A stretch of 64,000 nucleotides of DNA from Carboxydothermus pertinax (GCF_001950255.1 NZ_BDJK01000055.1:247551-311550); one strand, 5' to 3'. Positions 16,701 through 25,556 are shown, counted from the stretch's first letter. Notes: generated from the sequence alone by a model not told the origin. Numbers and translations are program-made.

Positions 16701-17320
16701 TCTGTTTCTTTTTCTTGATATTCAGTGAATAATTCCCGGGATAAATCTTCCAGGCGGGTAATTCCGCTTTGCGTTTCTAATAATTTTTTCTTTGCTTCTA
16801 GCTCTCGCCATCGAAAGCGATTTATTCCAGCAGCTTCTTCCAGATAACTTCTTTTTTCCTCTGGGGAAGAAAAAAGGATTTCATCTACCTGCCCTTGTCC
16901 AATAATGGCATATCCGTGTTTCCCAAGCCCAGTATCTACTAGTAGTTCATGGATATCTTTAAGCCGACAGGGGGATTTATTTATGAAAAACTCGCTTTCC
17001 CCGGAGCGGTAACACCGTCGAGTAATTGCTATCTCATCGTAGGGCAAAGAAAAATAATTGTTGCTGTTATCTAAAATTAAGGTTACTTCCGCCATACCAA
17101 CCGGTTTTTTTCCTTGGGAACCGGTAAAGATGACATCCTGCTGGCGCTCGAAACGTAAAACCTTTGTTTTTGTTTCACCCAAAGCCCAGCGAATTGCTTC
17201 AGCAACATTACTTTTCCCACTACCATTTGGCCCAACAATACCAGTAATAGAAGCGTCGAAACTTATTTCAGTTTTTTCAGCAAAAGACTTAAAACCCTGG
17301 ATTATAATCTTTTTTAACAC
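13763..17320 (-). CDS. smc: Chromosome segregation/condensation ATPase SMC
   Basis: An 1185-residue SMC protein, the full family length. It has Walker A GPNGSGKSN (30-38) in the N-terminal head and two long Lys/Glu-rich coiled coils. Between the coils is a globular hinge of about 150 residues with the GASIKNVIV and GGAIVGGSF segments. The C-terminal head has signature LSGGERALATIALL and Walker B DEIDAALDE. It works with ScpA and ScpB in condensin. The GTG start has only a distant GGGGG upstream, so expression probably depends on coupling to rnc, which ends 10 bases before. Confidence 0.98.
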   Translation of the reverse strand: MLKKIIIQGFKSFAEKTEISFDASITGIVGPNGSGKSNVAEAIRWALGETKTKVLRFERQQDVIFTGSQGKKPVGMAEVTLILDNSNNYFSLPYDEIAITRRCYRSGESEFFINKSPCRLKDIHELLVDTGLGKHGYAIIGQGQVDEILFSSPEEKRSYLEEAAGINRFRWRELEAKKKLLETQSGITRLEDLSRELFTEYQEKETEVNKARTYLLLKEELTAKAKRFYGVKIKSLLEEVQKNEKKISALKNTLDETQFKITKLEAEYAVRISEEEQLANNRDSAQKIVISLENCLDKLLNEKKFQQHEESRLLQNLVNLKEQIQINGNKLAEVQKELKSFYSQVNLLKEKEKEIIIKINNQREKLGVDEEKLLDLRKSLEEQKDEQFELNFREVSLKNEIGFITERIDRLTKECLKIEGEISELTKEISEAECLLNNLVDDKKQALIKLDGLKKERGVLEERVLFLKKEIEILQKEQSILEKRYHETSARLQILNKLEESYEGYGKEIKNLFEAKQKGILKNPHNIIGTVGEYLEVNEKYRLAIETALGASIKNVIVNNAQELEPILVYLKENKLGRITFLALDLLSVDSLKTNFIELKDVSGFIGKAIDLITFPQKLSKVYESLLGKVLVGTDYQACLKIAKITKHKFKVVSLEGELLLPGGAIVGGSFASQSSVLQRKNEIKFLNKQINELLEKKAEVTETIKKLIKEQEELTLKIANLREEVNKTEGNITEMAFKEESLQEKKDRLVSRYLELKNQLGKNIKERDNLIAEKETREKEILKINETKAKLQDKIRNLEEQISTINNLIEKNQNYHQALNLEKIQVEKALENLNNLIREKRYQQKEIFERQLSNARKAIEAKKTLLTLRNDLINLEKKTKVHQEVLMFATNSYEKIKNSHESLKAKLTEVQYNLSQLQKFTQRQIADLTRLEAKQRALIQEINSIKLLLNEKYGIVLGDEETISMDESNIEETDIETLYQQLQDLGTVNVFVIDEHKRLEERINFLNKQKRDLEEAKEQLENLLEQLNKEIEQKFNEFLNLLNREYDLVFKELFGGGRAALEKITGEFKKEGVEIIVELPGKKRQPLGLLSGGERALATIALLFALFNLKPSPFCVLDEIDAALDEVNVQRFSSYLKKIGQKSQVIIITHRRGSMEACSKLVGISMQEGCSKVLSISLQNIKAG

Positions 17321-17329
17321 TTTAATCCA

Positions 17330-18031
17330 TTAAACCCCCTCGTCCTTTGTTAAAAGCTCCAGGGCTTTCCTGGCGGCTTCCTGTTCAGCTTCCTTTTTGG
17401 ACTTTCCCCGACCGGTAGCAAAAAGCTTATGATTAATAAACACTCCAGCAGTGAAAACTTTTTGATGGGCAGGCCCGTCCTCCTGAAGAACTTCATACCA
17501 TAATACATTGTTTTTTTCTTTTTGTAAAAGCTCTTGCAAGGTAGTTTTTTCGTCTTTCGGCAACGTTTCTAAATTCTCCGGATTTAATTTTTCGCCAAAA
17601 AGCTTTTTTATAAAAGTAAAAGCTGCCTCAATTCCCCTGTCAAAATAAATAGCGCCAATTACCGCTTCCACTGCATTAGCTAAATTCGACATTCGGCGGT
17701 TACCTCCTGCTTTTCGTTCCCCTTTCCCAAGGCGTAAATATTCATCAAGATTGATTTTAAAAGCCAATTCGTATAATGATTCGGCACAAACCAGACGAGC
17801 CCGCAGCTTGGTTAATTCTCCTTCATTTTTTTGCGGGAATATTCTAAATAAGTAATCACTGATAAAAAGTTCTAACACCGCATCTCCCAGATATTCAAGT
17901 CTTTCATTGTGAGCAATCCCTTCTTCCGGATGTTCAAAAGCATAAGAAGGATGAGTTAGGGCTGAAAGTAAAATACTGGGGTTATTAAAGTCTAACCCCA
18001 GGACTTTTTCAAAAGAAACTAAATTTTTCAT
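17330..18031 (-). CDS. rnc: Ribonuclease III
   Basis: Double-strand-specific endoribonuclease that processes rRNA precursors. 233 residues: catalytic domain with the NERLEYLGDAVLEL signature and an ELTKLRARLV segment, then a C-terminal double-stranded RNA-binding domain ending KKEAEQEAARKALELL. I chose the ATG 4 bases after the fabF TGA, because GGGTGAT just ahead of it is a good ribosome binding site. An ATG 12 bases upstream overlaps fabF and lacks one. Confidence 0.97.
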   Translation of the reverse strand: MKNLVSFEKVLGLDFNNPSILLSALTHPSYAFEHPEEGIAHNERLEYLGDAVLELFISDYLFRIFPQKNEGELTKLRARLVCAESLYELAFKINLDEYLRLGKGERKAGGNRRMSNLANAVEAVIGAIYFDRGIEAAFTFIKKLFGEKLNPENLETLPKDEKTTLQELLQKEKNNVLWYEVLQEDGPAHQKVFTAGVFINHKLFATGRGKSKKEAEQEAARKALELLTKDEGV

Positions 18032-18035
18032 ATCA

Positions 18036-19274
18036 TCACCCATTAAACTTTTTAACAATTAAACTAACATTATGTCCACCAAATCCCAAGGAATTAGAAA
18101 GGGCAGCATAAACTTTAGCATCTCGTCCTACGTTCGGAACATAATCAAGGTCCAACCCTTCTTCCGGTTCCTCATAATTTATAGTAGGTGGAACCTGATC
18201 GTTATATACCGCCAAGACCGAATAAATAGTTTCTATACCACCGGCAGCTCCCAATAAATGACCGGTCATGGATTTTGTTGAGCTTACCATCAACTTATAG
18301 GCATGAGCTCCAAAAACCCTTTTAATAGCCATTGTTTCTACTTTATCATTTAATGGGGTAGAAGTACCGTGAGCATTAATATAATTGATATCTTCTGGCG
18401 TAAGTCTGGCATCTTTTAACGCCAATTCCATTGCCCGAGCAGCCCCTTTTCCGTCGGGGTCTGGTGCGGTAATATGATAAGCATCACTGGTTACCCCATA
18501 ACCAACTATTTCTCCATAAATCCGAGCATTCCTAGCTAAAGCATGTTCCAGAGTTTCTAAAACTAAAATTCCCGCACCTTCCCCCATTACAAAACCATCC
18601 CGCGCTTTATCAAAGGGACGGGAAGCTTTTTCCGGTTCATCATTTCTAGTGGACATTGCTTTCATTGAGCAAAAGCCGGCAAAAGCTAGTGGAGTAATTG
18701 AAGCTTCAGCCCCACCTGCAATCGCAATATCCCCTTCGCCTCTTTGTAAATAGCGAAAAGCATCACCTACTGCATTAGCTCCAGAAGCACAAGCAGACAC
18801 AACGGTTTCGTTGGGTCCGGTTAAACCAAAAGTAATAGCAATCTGCCCACCAGCCATATTGGCAATCATCATAGGTACGAAAAAAGGACTAACCCGATCG
18901 GGGCCTTTTTCCCGCAAAACCGCTGCCTGTTCTTCTAAAGTTTTAATTCCTCCAACCCCACTTCCTATAAATACCCCAGCTCGTTCCCGCTCAATTTTCT
19001 CTAAGTCCAAATCTGCATCGTCAATAGCCATTTTAGTTGCTGCTACCGCAAATTGGGTAAATCGGTCCATGCGGCGCGCTTCCTTTTTGTCAATAAATAA
19101 CAATGGATCAAAAACTCTAACCTCAGCAGCAATACGGGTGGAAAAACCAGTGGCATCAAAAGCTGTCACTTCTTTTATCCCAGAAACCCCTTTCATGAGA
19201 TTTTCCCAATTCTTTTTTATCCCTATACCTAAGGGCGTAATCAGTCCCAATCCAGTAACCACTACTCTTTTCAT
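18036..19274 (-). CDS. fabF: Beta-ketoacyl-ACP synthase II FabF
   Basis: Elongating condensing enzyme of fatty acid synthesis. 412 residues from the ATG preceded by GAGGTGA; an in-frame start 36 bases upstream would lie in the terminator and is rejected. The active-site Cys is in [15 protein letters not shown] and the two His are in [11 protein letters not shown] and [15 protein letters not shown]. Its final TGA forms part of the rnc ribosome binding site. A terminator-like hairpin separates it from acpP, so FabF and everything downstream may be made in smaller amounts than ACP. Confidence 0.98.
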   Translation of the reverse strand: MKRVVVTGLGLITPLGIGIKKNWENLMKGVSGIKEVTAFDATGFSTRIAAEVRVFDPLLFIDKKEARRMDRFTQFAVAATKMAIDDADLDLEKIERERAGVFIGSGVGGIKTLEEQAAVLREKGPDRVSPFFVPMMIANMAGGQIAITFGLTGPNETVVSACASGANAVGDAFRYLQRGEGDIAIAGGAEASITPLAFAGFCSMKAMSTRNDEPEKASRPFDKARDGFVMGEGAGILVLETLEHALARNARIYGEIVGYGVTSDAYHITAPDPDGKGAARAMELALKDARLTPEDINYINAHGTSTPLNDKVETMAIKRVFGAHAYKLMVSSTKSMTGHLLGAAGGIETIYSVLAVYNDQVPPTINYEEPEEGLDLDYVPNVGRDAKVYAALSNSLGFGGHNVSLIVKKFNG

Positions 19275-19290
19275 TTTTTCACCTCTTTTT

Positions 19291-19324
19291 AAAAAAGTCC
19301 CGGGAAACACTTCCGCGGGACTTT
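19291..19324 (-). terminator. Terminator-like hairpin between acpP and fabF
   Basis: On the minus strand AAAGTCCCG, a bulged C and GGAA pair with TTCC and CGGGACTTT, followed by a T-run. It lies 4 bases after the acpP stop and just before the fabF ribosome binding site. It probably makes a short, abundant acpP transcript while letting some polymerase continue. Confidence 0.82.
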
Positions 19325-19328
19325 AATG

Positions 19329-19562
19329 TTAGACTTTTTCTTGAATATAGTTAACTGCATCCCCAACGGTGCGAATTTTTTCCGCATCTTCATCGGGAAT
19401 CTCCAATTCAAACTCCTCTTCAAAAGCCATTATAAGCTCCACAATGTCTAAAGAATCAGCCCCAAGGTCATCAATAAAGGAAGCTTCCATGGTAACTTCA
19501 TCTTCTTCAACTCCTAGTTGATCCACAATTATCTTCTTAACTCGCTCAAATACTCCTGCCAT
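19329..19562 (-). CDS. acpP: Acyl carrier protein
   Basis: A 77-residue acidic protein with the 4'-phosphopantetheine attachment Ser in [18 protein letters not shown]. It carries acyl chains between the Fab enzymes encoded on both sides. ATG start with a GGAAGGGGGTGAA ribosome binding site. Confidence 0.99.
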   Translation of the reverse strand: MAGVFERVKKIIVDQLGVEEDEVTMEASFIDDLGADSLDIVELIMAFEEEFELEIPDEDAEKIRTVGDAVNYIQEKV

Positions 19563-19577
19563 AAATTCACCCCCTTC

Positions 19578-20321
19578 CTATAGCACCATTCCGCCATCCA
19601 CAATAATTGTTTGCCCAGTTATATAACCTGCGCCGTCACTTGCCAGGAATAACACCGTAGAAGCCACATCATCGGTTGTGCCCAATCGTTCAACGGGGAT
19701 GGCGTTAATTAGCGTTTCTTTAACTTTTTCATCTAAATTCTCGGTCATGTCGGTTTTTATGTAGCCGGGCGCAACAGCATTAACGGTGATACCTCGACTG
19801 GCAAGTTCTAAGGCAACAGCTTTCGTAAAGCCAATTATAGCGGCTTTACTGGCAGCATAATTAGCCTGTCCGGCATTTCCTTTAATGCCGACAATAGAAC
19901 TTATATTGATAATTCGCCCATAGCGCTGCTTTAACATAATTTTAGCAGCTGCCTGGGTTACAAGATAAGTAGAATATAAATTAGTTTTAATTACAGAATC
20001 AAAGTCATCATAGGTCATCCGTAAAAGAAGTTTATCCTTGGTAATTCCGGCATTATTAACAACTATATCAACCCTGCCAAAAGCTGATATAAGTTCACTA
20101 AATATTCGTTCGACCTCATCTTTTTGACTAACGTCTCCTTTTAAAAGAAGAACTTTACACCCCTGATTTTCTAATTCATCTTTAATTTCCTTTGCCAACC
20201 GGTCATTATGGAGATAATTTAGACCAACCTTTGCTCCTTCCAAAGCAAACCTTTCAGCAACCTTTCGACCAATTCCGCGGCTTGCTCCCGTTACCAGGAC
20301 AACCTTGCCGCTAAAATTCAT
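19578..20321 (-). CDS. fabG: 3-oxoacyl-ACP reductase FabG
   Basis: NADPH-dependent short-chain dehydrogenase of 247 residues. The cofactor loop GASRGIGRKVAE is at the N-terminus, followed by NNAGIT, the catalytic Ser of INISSIVG and the YxxxK motif as YAASKAA. The start is the ATG one base after the fabD stop, with GAGGAGG inside the end of fabD. A longer frame opening in fabD is rejected because it lacks the family N-terminus. Confidence 0.98.
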   Translation of the reverse strand: MNFSGKVVLVTGASRGIGRKVAERFALEGAKVGLNYLHNDRLAKEIKDELENQGCKVLLLKGDVSQKDEVERIFSELISAFGRVDIVVNNAGITKDKLLLRMTYDDFDSVIKTNLYSTYLVTQAAAKIMLKQRYGRIINISSIVGIKGNAGQANYAASKAAIIGFTKAVALELASRGITVNAVAPGYIKTDMTENLDEKVKETLINAIPVERLGTTDDVASTVLFLASDGAGYITGQTIIVDGGMVL

Positions 20322-20322
20322 T

Positions 20323-21261
20323 TTATCCAACCTCCTCGGGCTTATCAAGTAAAATCCGCAAACTTTCAAGATTATTTACATTAAATACTGCAACCGGCGC
20401 TATCCGCTTTATTAAACCTGTTAAAACTTTACCTGGACCTATTTCAATAAAATGGGCAGCTCCCGTTTTTACCATTTCCAACACCGCCTGCTCCCACAAA
20501 ACCGGAGCTGCCATTTGTTTATACAAAAGCTCACGAATTTTTACCACATCATTTAATATTTCAGCAGAAACATTACTTACAACCGGAGCTTTAGGTGGAA
20601 AAAAGTTCACCTTTTCTAAATAAGTTTGAAACTTTAAAGCAGCAGGGCGCATCAACGAGGAATGAAAGGGGGCAGAAACGGATAGCTCTCTTATCTTTTT
20701 CGCTCCCTTTTCCTTTAAAAGCTCAATTGTTTTATCTTTTATCTTACTTTCTCCCGCCAGCACATATTGACCACCGCCATTAAAATTAACAACTTCCATA
20801 ATGCCAGCCAAAGACACTTCACTAACCACTTCCATAAGCGCTTCTTTTTCCAATCCCATTACCGCTAGCATTACTCCCTGACCTATAGGAACCGCTTCCT
20901 GCATAAGTTTTCCCCGAATATGCACAAGCCTTACTGCATCTTCAAAAGTTAATACGCCAGCAGCTGTAAGGGCTGTAAACTCCCCCAAACTATGTCCTCC
21001 ATAAACCATGGGAAAATAACCTTTTTCTTCTAATGCTAAAGATAAAGAGTAACTTAGTGTTAAAATCGCCGGTTGAGTATTGGCGGTTAAATTAAGCTCC
21101 TCCTCTGGACCATCTAAAATAATTTTTGTAAGATTATAGCCTAAAACTTCGTTGGCAAGATGAAAATACTTTTGCACCAATGGAACGGTTTCATATAAGT
21201 CCCTACCCATTCCAACATACTGAGAGCCCTGGCCTGGGAAAACAAAGGCAACCTTACTCAT
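20323..21261 (-). CDS. fabD: Malonyl-CoA:ACP transacylase FabD
   Basis: Loads malonyl groups onto ACP. 312 residues with VFPGQGSQYVGMG at the N-terminus, the nucleophile Ser in GGHSLGEFTAL and the later catalytic-type SAPFHSSLM His. The start overlaps the last 8 bases of fabK, which implies translational coupling. Confidence 0.98.
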   Translation of the reverse strand: MSKVAFVFPGQGSQYVGMGRDLYETVPLVQKYFHLANEVLGYNLTKIILDGPEEELNLTANTQPAILTLSYSLSLALEEKGYFPMVYGGHSLGEFTALTAAGVLTFEDAVRLVHIRGKLMQEAVPIGQGVMLAVMGLEKEALMEVVSEVSLAGIMEVVNFNGGGQYVLAGESKIKDKTIELLKEKGAKKIRELSVSAPFHSSLMRPAALKFQTYLEKVNFFPPKAPVVSNVSAEILNDVVKIRELLYKQMAAPVLWEQAVLEMVKTGAAHFIEIGPGKVLTGLIKRIAPVAVFNVNNLESLRILLDKPEEVG

Positions 21262-22198
21262 CTATCCCCCTCGCAATCTTTTTTATAATTTCCTTTGCCT
21301 CTTGCACGATTTCTTCGACTATTATCCCTGCGGGTTTAATTTCTTTAATAAGTCCCGCAATTTGCCCCGCCATGAGAGAACCTTCTTCAATGTCGCCTTC
21401 CTGCATACACCGTCTTAAGCTTCCAGCACCAAGTTTTTCTAATTCTTCCGGAGGAGTTCTTTGTTCTTCTAATTCTAAAAAGCGCCGGGCTAACTTATTT
21501 TTTATGACACGGACTGGATGGCCGGTTGATGCACCGGTAATAACCGTATCTCTATCCCCGGCTTTTATGACTGCCTCTTTCACTGCTGGATGGATTTCTG
21601 TTTCCTCGGCACAGAGAAAGCGGGTTCCAATTTGCACCGCCTCTGCACCCAAAGCTAAAGCTGCAGCCATTCCCCGGCCATCAGCAATTCCCCCTGCCGC
21701 GATGACCGGTATTGAGACGTTATCTACCACCTGTGGTACCAAAGCCATAGTGGTAAGTTCCCCAATGTGACCACCCGATTCGTGCCCTTCAGCAATTAAA
21801 GCGTCAACTCCAGTTCGCTCAAGGCGCTTGGCTAACGCCACTGAAGCCACAACTGGTATTACTTTTATGTTATTTTCTTTAAGCCTTTTTATATACTTTC
21901 CAGGATTACCTGCTCCAGTTGTTATTACTGGCACCCTTTCTTCGATAATTACTTCCATTACCTCTTCTACATGGGGTGAAAGAAGCATTACGTTTACACC
22001 AAAAGGTTTATCGGTAAGTTTTTTTACTTTTTGTATTTCAGAACGTACCCAGTCAGCCGTTGCGTTTCCTGCTCCAATAATGCCAAGCCCTCCGGCATTA
22101 GATACCGCTGCTGCCAGGCGAGCGGTTGCAACCCAGGCCATTCCCCCTTGAAGAATTGGATATTTAATTTTTAAAAGTTCAGTTATAGCAGTCTTCAA
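21254..22198 (-). CDS. fabK: FMN-dependent enoyl-ACP reductase II FabK
   Basis: A TIM-barrel flavoprotein of the nitronate monooxygenase/FabK group, 314 residues, catalysing the last step of each elongation cycle. GGMAWVATARLAAAVSNAGG, the HESGGHIGE segment and the FMN-binding GGIADGRGMAAALALGA are visible. Its place between fabH and fabD supports the enoyl reductase role over nitronate oxidation. TTG start after GGGAGGGTGA. No FabI is seen in the window. Confidence 0.95.
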   Translation of the reverse strand: MKTAITELLKIKYPILQGGMAWVATARLAAAVSNAGGLGIIGAGNATADWVRSEIQKVKKLTDKPFGVNVMLLSPHVEEVMEVIIEERVPVITTGAGNPGKYIKRLKENNIKVIPVVASVALAKRLERTGVDALIAEGHESGGHIGELTTMALVPQVVDNVSIPVIAAGGIADGRGMAAALALGAEAVQIGTRFLCAEETEIHPAVKEAVIKAGDRDTVITGASTGHPVRVIKNKLARRFLELEEQRTPPEELEKLGAGSLRRCMQEGDIEEGSLMAGQIAGLIKEIKPAGIIVEEIVQEAKEIIKKIARGIDE

Positions 22199-22211
22199 GT
22201 TTTCACCCTCC

Positions 22212-23204
22212 CTAAAATTCTAAAATTAAGCCACCCCAAGCAAGCCCTGCACCAAATCCCGCAAGCAAAACTTTATCTCCTTTCGTTAATTTTTTTTCGT
22301 GTAAGGCTTCATTAAGAGCAATGGGAATGGAAGCTGCAGAAGTATTACCATACCGTTCAATATTAATAAAAGTTTTTTCGAGACCAAGACCTAAACGCTC
22401 CAGGGATGATTCTATTATCCTTCTATTAGCTTGATGAAATAAATAAAGGTCGATTTCCTGGGGCTCCAAGTTTGCAGAATGAAGCAAATTTTGTACCGAC
22501 TCTTCAATTTTTTTTACAGCAAATTTGAACACTTCCTTCCCATTCATCTTTATGTAGTGCAGTTTCTTAGCTACGGTTTCATGGCTAGAAGGAAGCATAG
22601 AACCACCCGCGGGTAGTTTTAATAACTCTGCCCCACTTCCGTCAGCTCCCAATTCAAATGCTAAAATTCCTGCTTTTTGGGAATTAGCCCCAAGGACAAC
22701 TGCTCCCGCGCCATCTCCAAATAAAACCGCCGTATTTCTATCATCCCAGTCTACAATGGCCGATAGCTTTTCAGCACCCACTACCAATACCTTTTGCGGG
22801 TCTAATGCTTTTACATATAAAGCACCAGTTACTAAAGCATAAATAAAACCAGTACAACCTATGGACAGGTCAAAAGCCCCTGCCTTTTTTGCCCCAAGCT
22901 TTTCCTGCAGTTGTGCCGCCGTTGCGGGAAATATCATATCGGGAGTTGCAGTAGCTACTATGATTAAACCTAATTCTTCCGGCGTAACTTTGGCTTCCTT
23001 TAAAGCTTCTTGGGCAGCATTATAGGCCATAGTTAAAGTCGTTTCATTTGTTTTGGCAATTCTTCGTTCCCTAATACCTGTTCTTGTAACAATCCATTCA
23101 TTAGAAGTATCCAAATTTCTTTCCAAATCATGATTAGTAAGTACCCTCTCTGGTACGTAATGTCCGGTTCCCAATATTTCAATTCCCTTAATTTTCCTGG
23201 ACAT
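22212..23204 (-). CDS. fabH: Beta-ketoacyl-ACP synthase III FabH
   Basis: Starts fatty acid chains from acyl-CoA and malonyl-ACP. 330 residues with the Cys in SIGCTGFIYAL, His in YLFHQANRRI and Asn in ERYGNTSAAS, the family's catalytic triad. It overlaps the plsX 3' end by 17 bases. Confidence 0.98.
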   Translation of the reverse strand: MSRKIKGIEILGTGHYVPERVLTNHDLERNLDTSNEWIVTRTGIRERRIAKTNETTLTMAYNAAQEALKEAKVTPEELGLIIVATATPDMIFPATAAQLQEKLGAKKAGAFDLSIGCTGFIYALVTGALYVKALDPQKVLVVGAEKLSAIVDWDDRNTAVLFGDGAGAVVLGANSQKAGILAFELGADGSGAELLKLPAGGSMLPSSHETVAKKLHYIKMNGKEVFKFAVKKIEESVQNLLHSANLEPQEIDLYLFHQANRRIIESSLERLGLGLEKTFINIERYGNTSAASIPIALNEALHEKKLTKGDKVLLAGFGAGLAWGGLILEF

Positions 23205-24180
23205 TTAAATCCCCCTTTAGTAATTCATCTAAAAATCTAGTTTCCACTGCTTTTACCATAACTTTCAAGCCATTAGCAACAGCTATTCGCCGTGAGCGCC
23301 CATGGGCAATAAAAACAATTCCGTTTACCCCCAAAAGGGGAGCTCCACCATATTCCGCATAATCAAGACGCTTTTTTACTTTTTTTAAAGACTTAGCTAA
23401 TAAAAGTCCTCCAAGTTTCCCTTTTAAGCCAGTAAAAACGTCATTTTTTAATAAAGTAAAAATACTCTCCGCAAGCCCTTCACCGGTTTTCAGTACAATA
23501 TTTCCAACAAAACCATCGGCAACTATAATATCCGCAACTCCTTTAAATATATCTTTACCTTCAATGTTACCAATAAAGCCAGCTAAATTTTCTTTTAACA
23601 AAGGATACGTTTTTTTAATTAGGTCATTTCCTTTGCCTTCTTCTTCCCCGTTACTTAAAATTGCTACCCGTGGTTTTTGATACCGATAAGCAGTTTTTAA
23701 GTATACTTCGGCCATTACCGCAAATTGATAGAGATTTTCGGGCTTCACATCAACATTTGCCCCGGCATCAATTAAAAAAGTTTGTCCCGTTAAAGTAGGA
23801 AGGGGCGTTATTATCGCCGGCCGGTCAATTCCTGGTATTTTACCCAAACTAAAAACTGCCGTTGCCATGACTGCGCCGGTGTTTCCAGCCGAAAAAAAAC
23901 CTTTTGCTTCCCCTGTCTTTACCAAATGAAGCCCCTTCCATAAGGAGCTTTCTTTTTTTCTTAAGGCCATAGTTGGCTTTTCATCCATTGTTACTATTTC
24001 TGGAGCATCTAATATTTCTATGTTTCTGATTTCATTTCCTTTTTTTGTTAATTCTTTTTTTATTTCTTTTTCCCTGCCAACTAAAACTATTTTCTTTCCT
24101 GTTTCAACTACAAAATCTTGAGCTCCTAAAACTATCTCTTTGGGAGCAAAATCTCCTCCCATAGCATCAACTACCAGCAA
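23188..24180 (-). CDS. plsX: Phosphate acyltransferase PlsX
   Basis: Converts acyl-ACP to acyl-phosphate for phospholipid synthesis. 330 residues starting VVDAMGGDFAPKEIV, with GNTGAVMATA and VADGFVGNIVLKTGEG family segments. TTG start preceded by AAGGAGGG at the end of fapR. Second gene of the FapR-controlled operon. Confidence 0.97.
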   Translation of the reverse strand: MLVVDAMGGDFAPKEIVLGAQDFVVETGKKIVLVGREKEIKKELTKKGNEIRNIEILDAPEIVTMDEKPTMALRKKESSLWKGLHLVKTGEAKGFFSAGNTGAVMATAVFSLGKIPGIDRPAIITPLPTLTGQTFLIDAGANVDVKPENLYQFAVMAEVYLKTAYRYQKPRVAILSNGEEEGKGNDLIKKTYPLLKENLAGFIGNIEGKDIFKGVADIIVADGFVGNIVLKTGEGLAESIFTLLKNDVFTGLKGKLGGLLLAKSLKKVKKRLDYAEYGGAPLLGVNGIVFIAHGRSRRIAVANGLKVMVKAVETRFLDELLKGDLNVQEN

Positions 24181-24182
24181 CC

Positions 24183-24743
24183 TTAACCCTCCTTTTGAAT
24201 TTTAAAAACCACAAAACGCCCAAGATAAACAATTTCATTTTCTACATTTCCTACAACTTTTATGTAAAATTTGTTTTGCTTTTTTACACGAACCATGGCG
24301 GTTGCCACTACTTTTTGCCAGGCATATACAGGTTTTTTAAAGCTCATGCGGGCAATTCCTGTAACAACATTCTTCCCTGGAACTAGTGCCACCGCAAGGG
24401 AATTCGCTTGAGCAAACAAAAAATGTCCACGAGCTATATCTCCTTCCTGAAAACACATCTCTGGCATAATCTCCATAATAGAAACTGCCTTCTCCTCCGG
24501 TTCTAATACTAACAGGCGACCAATAATATCTTCTTTGGCCAAAGATGTTAAATTTTGATACGCTTGTTGAGCCATTGTTTCTATTCTTTCCCTCTGCTCA
24601 GGAATTGAGAGAATCATTCGATCAAGGCGTATCGTTTGTATACTTACCCCTAAGGTCGTGGCTAATTGTTCGTCCGTTAAAAATGGGTTTTGGCTTATTA
24701 TTTCCTTAAGCTTCTTTCGCCTAAGTTCCGGTGACTTAGTCAT
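24183..24743 (-). CDS. fapR: Fatty acid/phospholipid repressor FapR
   Basis: A 186-residue repressor that releases DNA when malonyl-CoA rises. The N-terminus (about 6-55) carries a helix-turn-helix, TDEQLATTLGVSIQTIRLDR. The C-terminal hot-dog domain (about 75-186) binds the effector, with GHFLFAQANSLAVALVPG. It leads the fab operon and is probably autoregulated through the palindrome overlapping its start site. ATG with AAAAGGTGG. Confidence 0.97.
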   Translation of the reverse strand: MTKSPELRRKKLKEIISQNPFLTDEQLATTLGVSIQTIRLDRMILSIPEQRERIETMAQQAYQNLTSLAKEDIIGRLLVLEPEEKAVSIMEIMPEMCFQEGDIARGHFLFAQANSLAVALVPGKNVVTGIARMSFKKPVYAWQKVVATAMVRVKKQNKFYIKVVGNVENEIVYLGRFVVFKIQKEG

Positions 24744-24756
24744 TTAGTACCACCTT

Positions 24757-24773
24757 TTATTACCTGCTACTAT
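24757..24773 (-). promoter_or_regulatory. Probable FapR operator
   Basis: The plus strand reads TTATTACCTGCTACTAT, matching 14 of 17 positions of the FapR consensus as I recall it (TTAGTACCTGATACTAA). It lies just downstream of the -10 box, across the expected transcription start, the place FapR sites occupy in Bacillus. Confidence 0.7.
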
Positions 24774-24781
24774 TTATTATT

Positions 24782-24810
24782 AGTTTAGCTTATTGATAGC
24801 GTTAATGCAA
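24782..24810 (-). promoter_or_regulatory. Sigma-A promoter of the fapR-plsX-fab operon
   Basis: On the minus strand TTGCAT is followed after 17 bases by TAAACT. Transcription would begin near 24775, inside the FapR operator and about 30 bases before the fapR ATG. Confidence 0.72.
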
Positions 24811-24820
24811 GTAAAAAGAA

Positions 24821-24848
24821 AAAATCTCCAGCAATAACTGGAGATTTT
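24821..24848 (-). terminator. Terminator after rpmF
   Basis: AAAATCTCCAG and CTGGAGATTTT form an 11-bp stem with a 6-base loop, followed by more T on the minus strand. It separates yceD-rpmF from the fapR operon. Confidence 0.9.
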
Positions 24849-24853
24849 ACAGG

Positions 24854-25030
24854 CTAATCAATATTTACAACTTGCCTGCCATCGTAATAACCACAATTCT
24901 GACAAACGCGATGCGGTACCATTAACTGATGACAATGCGGACAACTCACAAGTTTAGGAGCAGAAATTTTCCATTGAGCCCGCCGTTTATTTTTTCTTGC
25001 TTTAGACACCCGCCTTTTTGGTACTCCCAT
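24854..25030 (-). CDS. rpmF: Large-subunit ribosomal protein L32
   Basis: A 58-residue protein starting MGVPKRRVSKARKNKRRA, typical of L32. It keeps the zinc-ribbon cysteines as CPHC (30-33) and CQNC (43-46), so it is the zinc-binding form. It follows yceD with a 3-base gap and ends 6 bases before a strong terminator. Confidence 0.97.
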   Translation of the reverse strand: MGVPKRRVSKARKNKRRAQWKISAPKLVSCPHCHQLMVPHRVCQNCGYYDGRQVVNID

Positions 25031-25033
25031 AGC

Positions 25034-25531
25034 CTACACCCCCTTTTGTTTTTCTAAAAACTCCTTAAGCGGCAACAGCCGGATATCGATTTCTTCACTG
25101 CTACAGCTGCACTCCCGCTCATTTAAATTCTGCCCACAAATTGGACACAATCCTTTGCACTCATGATGGCAAACAGGTTTTAAAGGCAAGTTGAGCACCG
25201 CTTCTTCAAACACCAGTTCATCGAGATTTATTTTAAAATCTACCAATGGAAAACTGTCCTCATCTGCAACATTTTTATACAGACGTTCAACCGTTAAGTT
25301 AAGATTTAAATTAATTTCTTTAAGACAAAGGCTACATTTAGTAGCAACTTGACCAGTAATTTCACCTTTTAGGTAAAAACCATTTTCCGTATTTTGAACA
25401 GTCCCTGAGACTAAAAAAGGCTTATTGCTCTTAAAATTTGAATAATCTTCACCTAGTTGCAAATAAACCTTTTCAACAAACTCCAAAATAACCTTTTTAT
25501 CATTTTTAATAGAAATTAAATCTAAATACAT
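25034..25531 (-). CDS. yceD: YceD/DUF177 family protein
   Basis: A 165-residue protein of the DUF177 family, encoded upstream of rpmF in most bacteria and linked to rRNA metabolism in plants and E. coli. It has CSLCLKE in the middle and a zinc-finger-like CHHECKGLCPICGQNL near residues 125-140, followed by the acidic tail typical of the family. It is the first gene after a perfect consensus promoter. The molecular function is not established by sequence. Confidence 0.92.
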   Translation of the reverse strand: MYLDLISIKNDKKVILEFVEKVYLQLGEDYSNFKSNKPFLVSGTVQNTENGFYLKGEITGQVATKCSLCLKEINLNLNLTVERLYKNVADEDSFPLVDFKINLDELVFEEAVLNLPLKPVCHHECKGLCPICGQNLNERECSCSSEEIDIRLLPLKEFLEKQKGV

Positions 25532-25556
25532 GGTTAAACCCCCAATAACAAATTAC

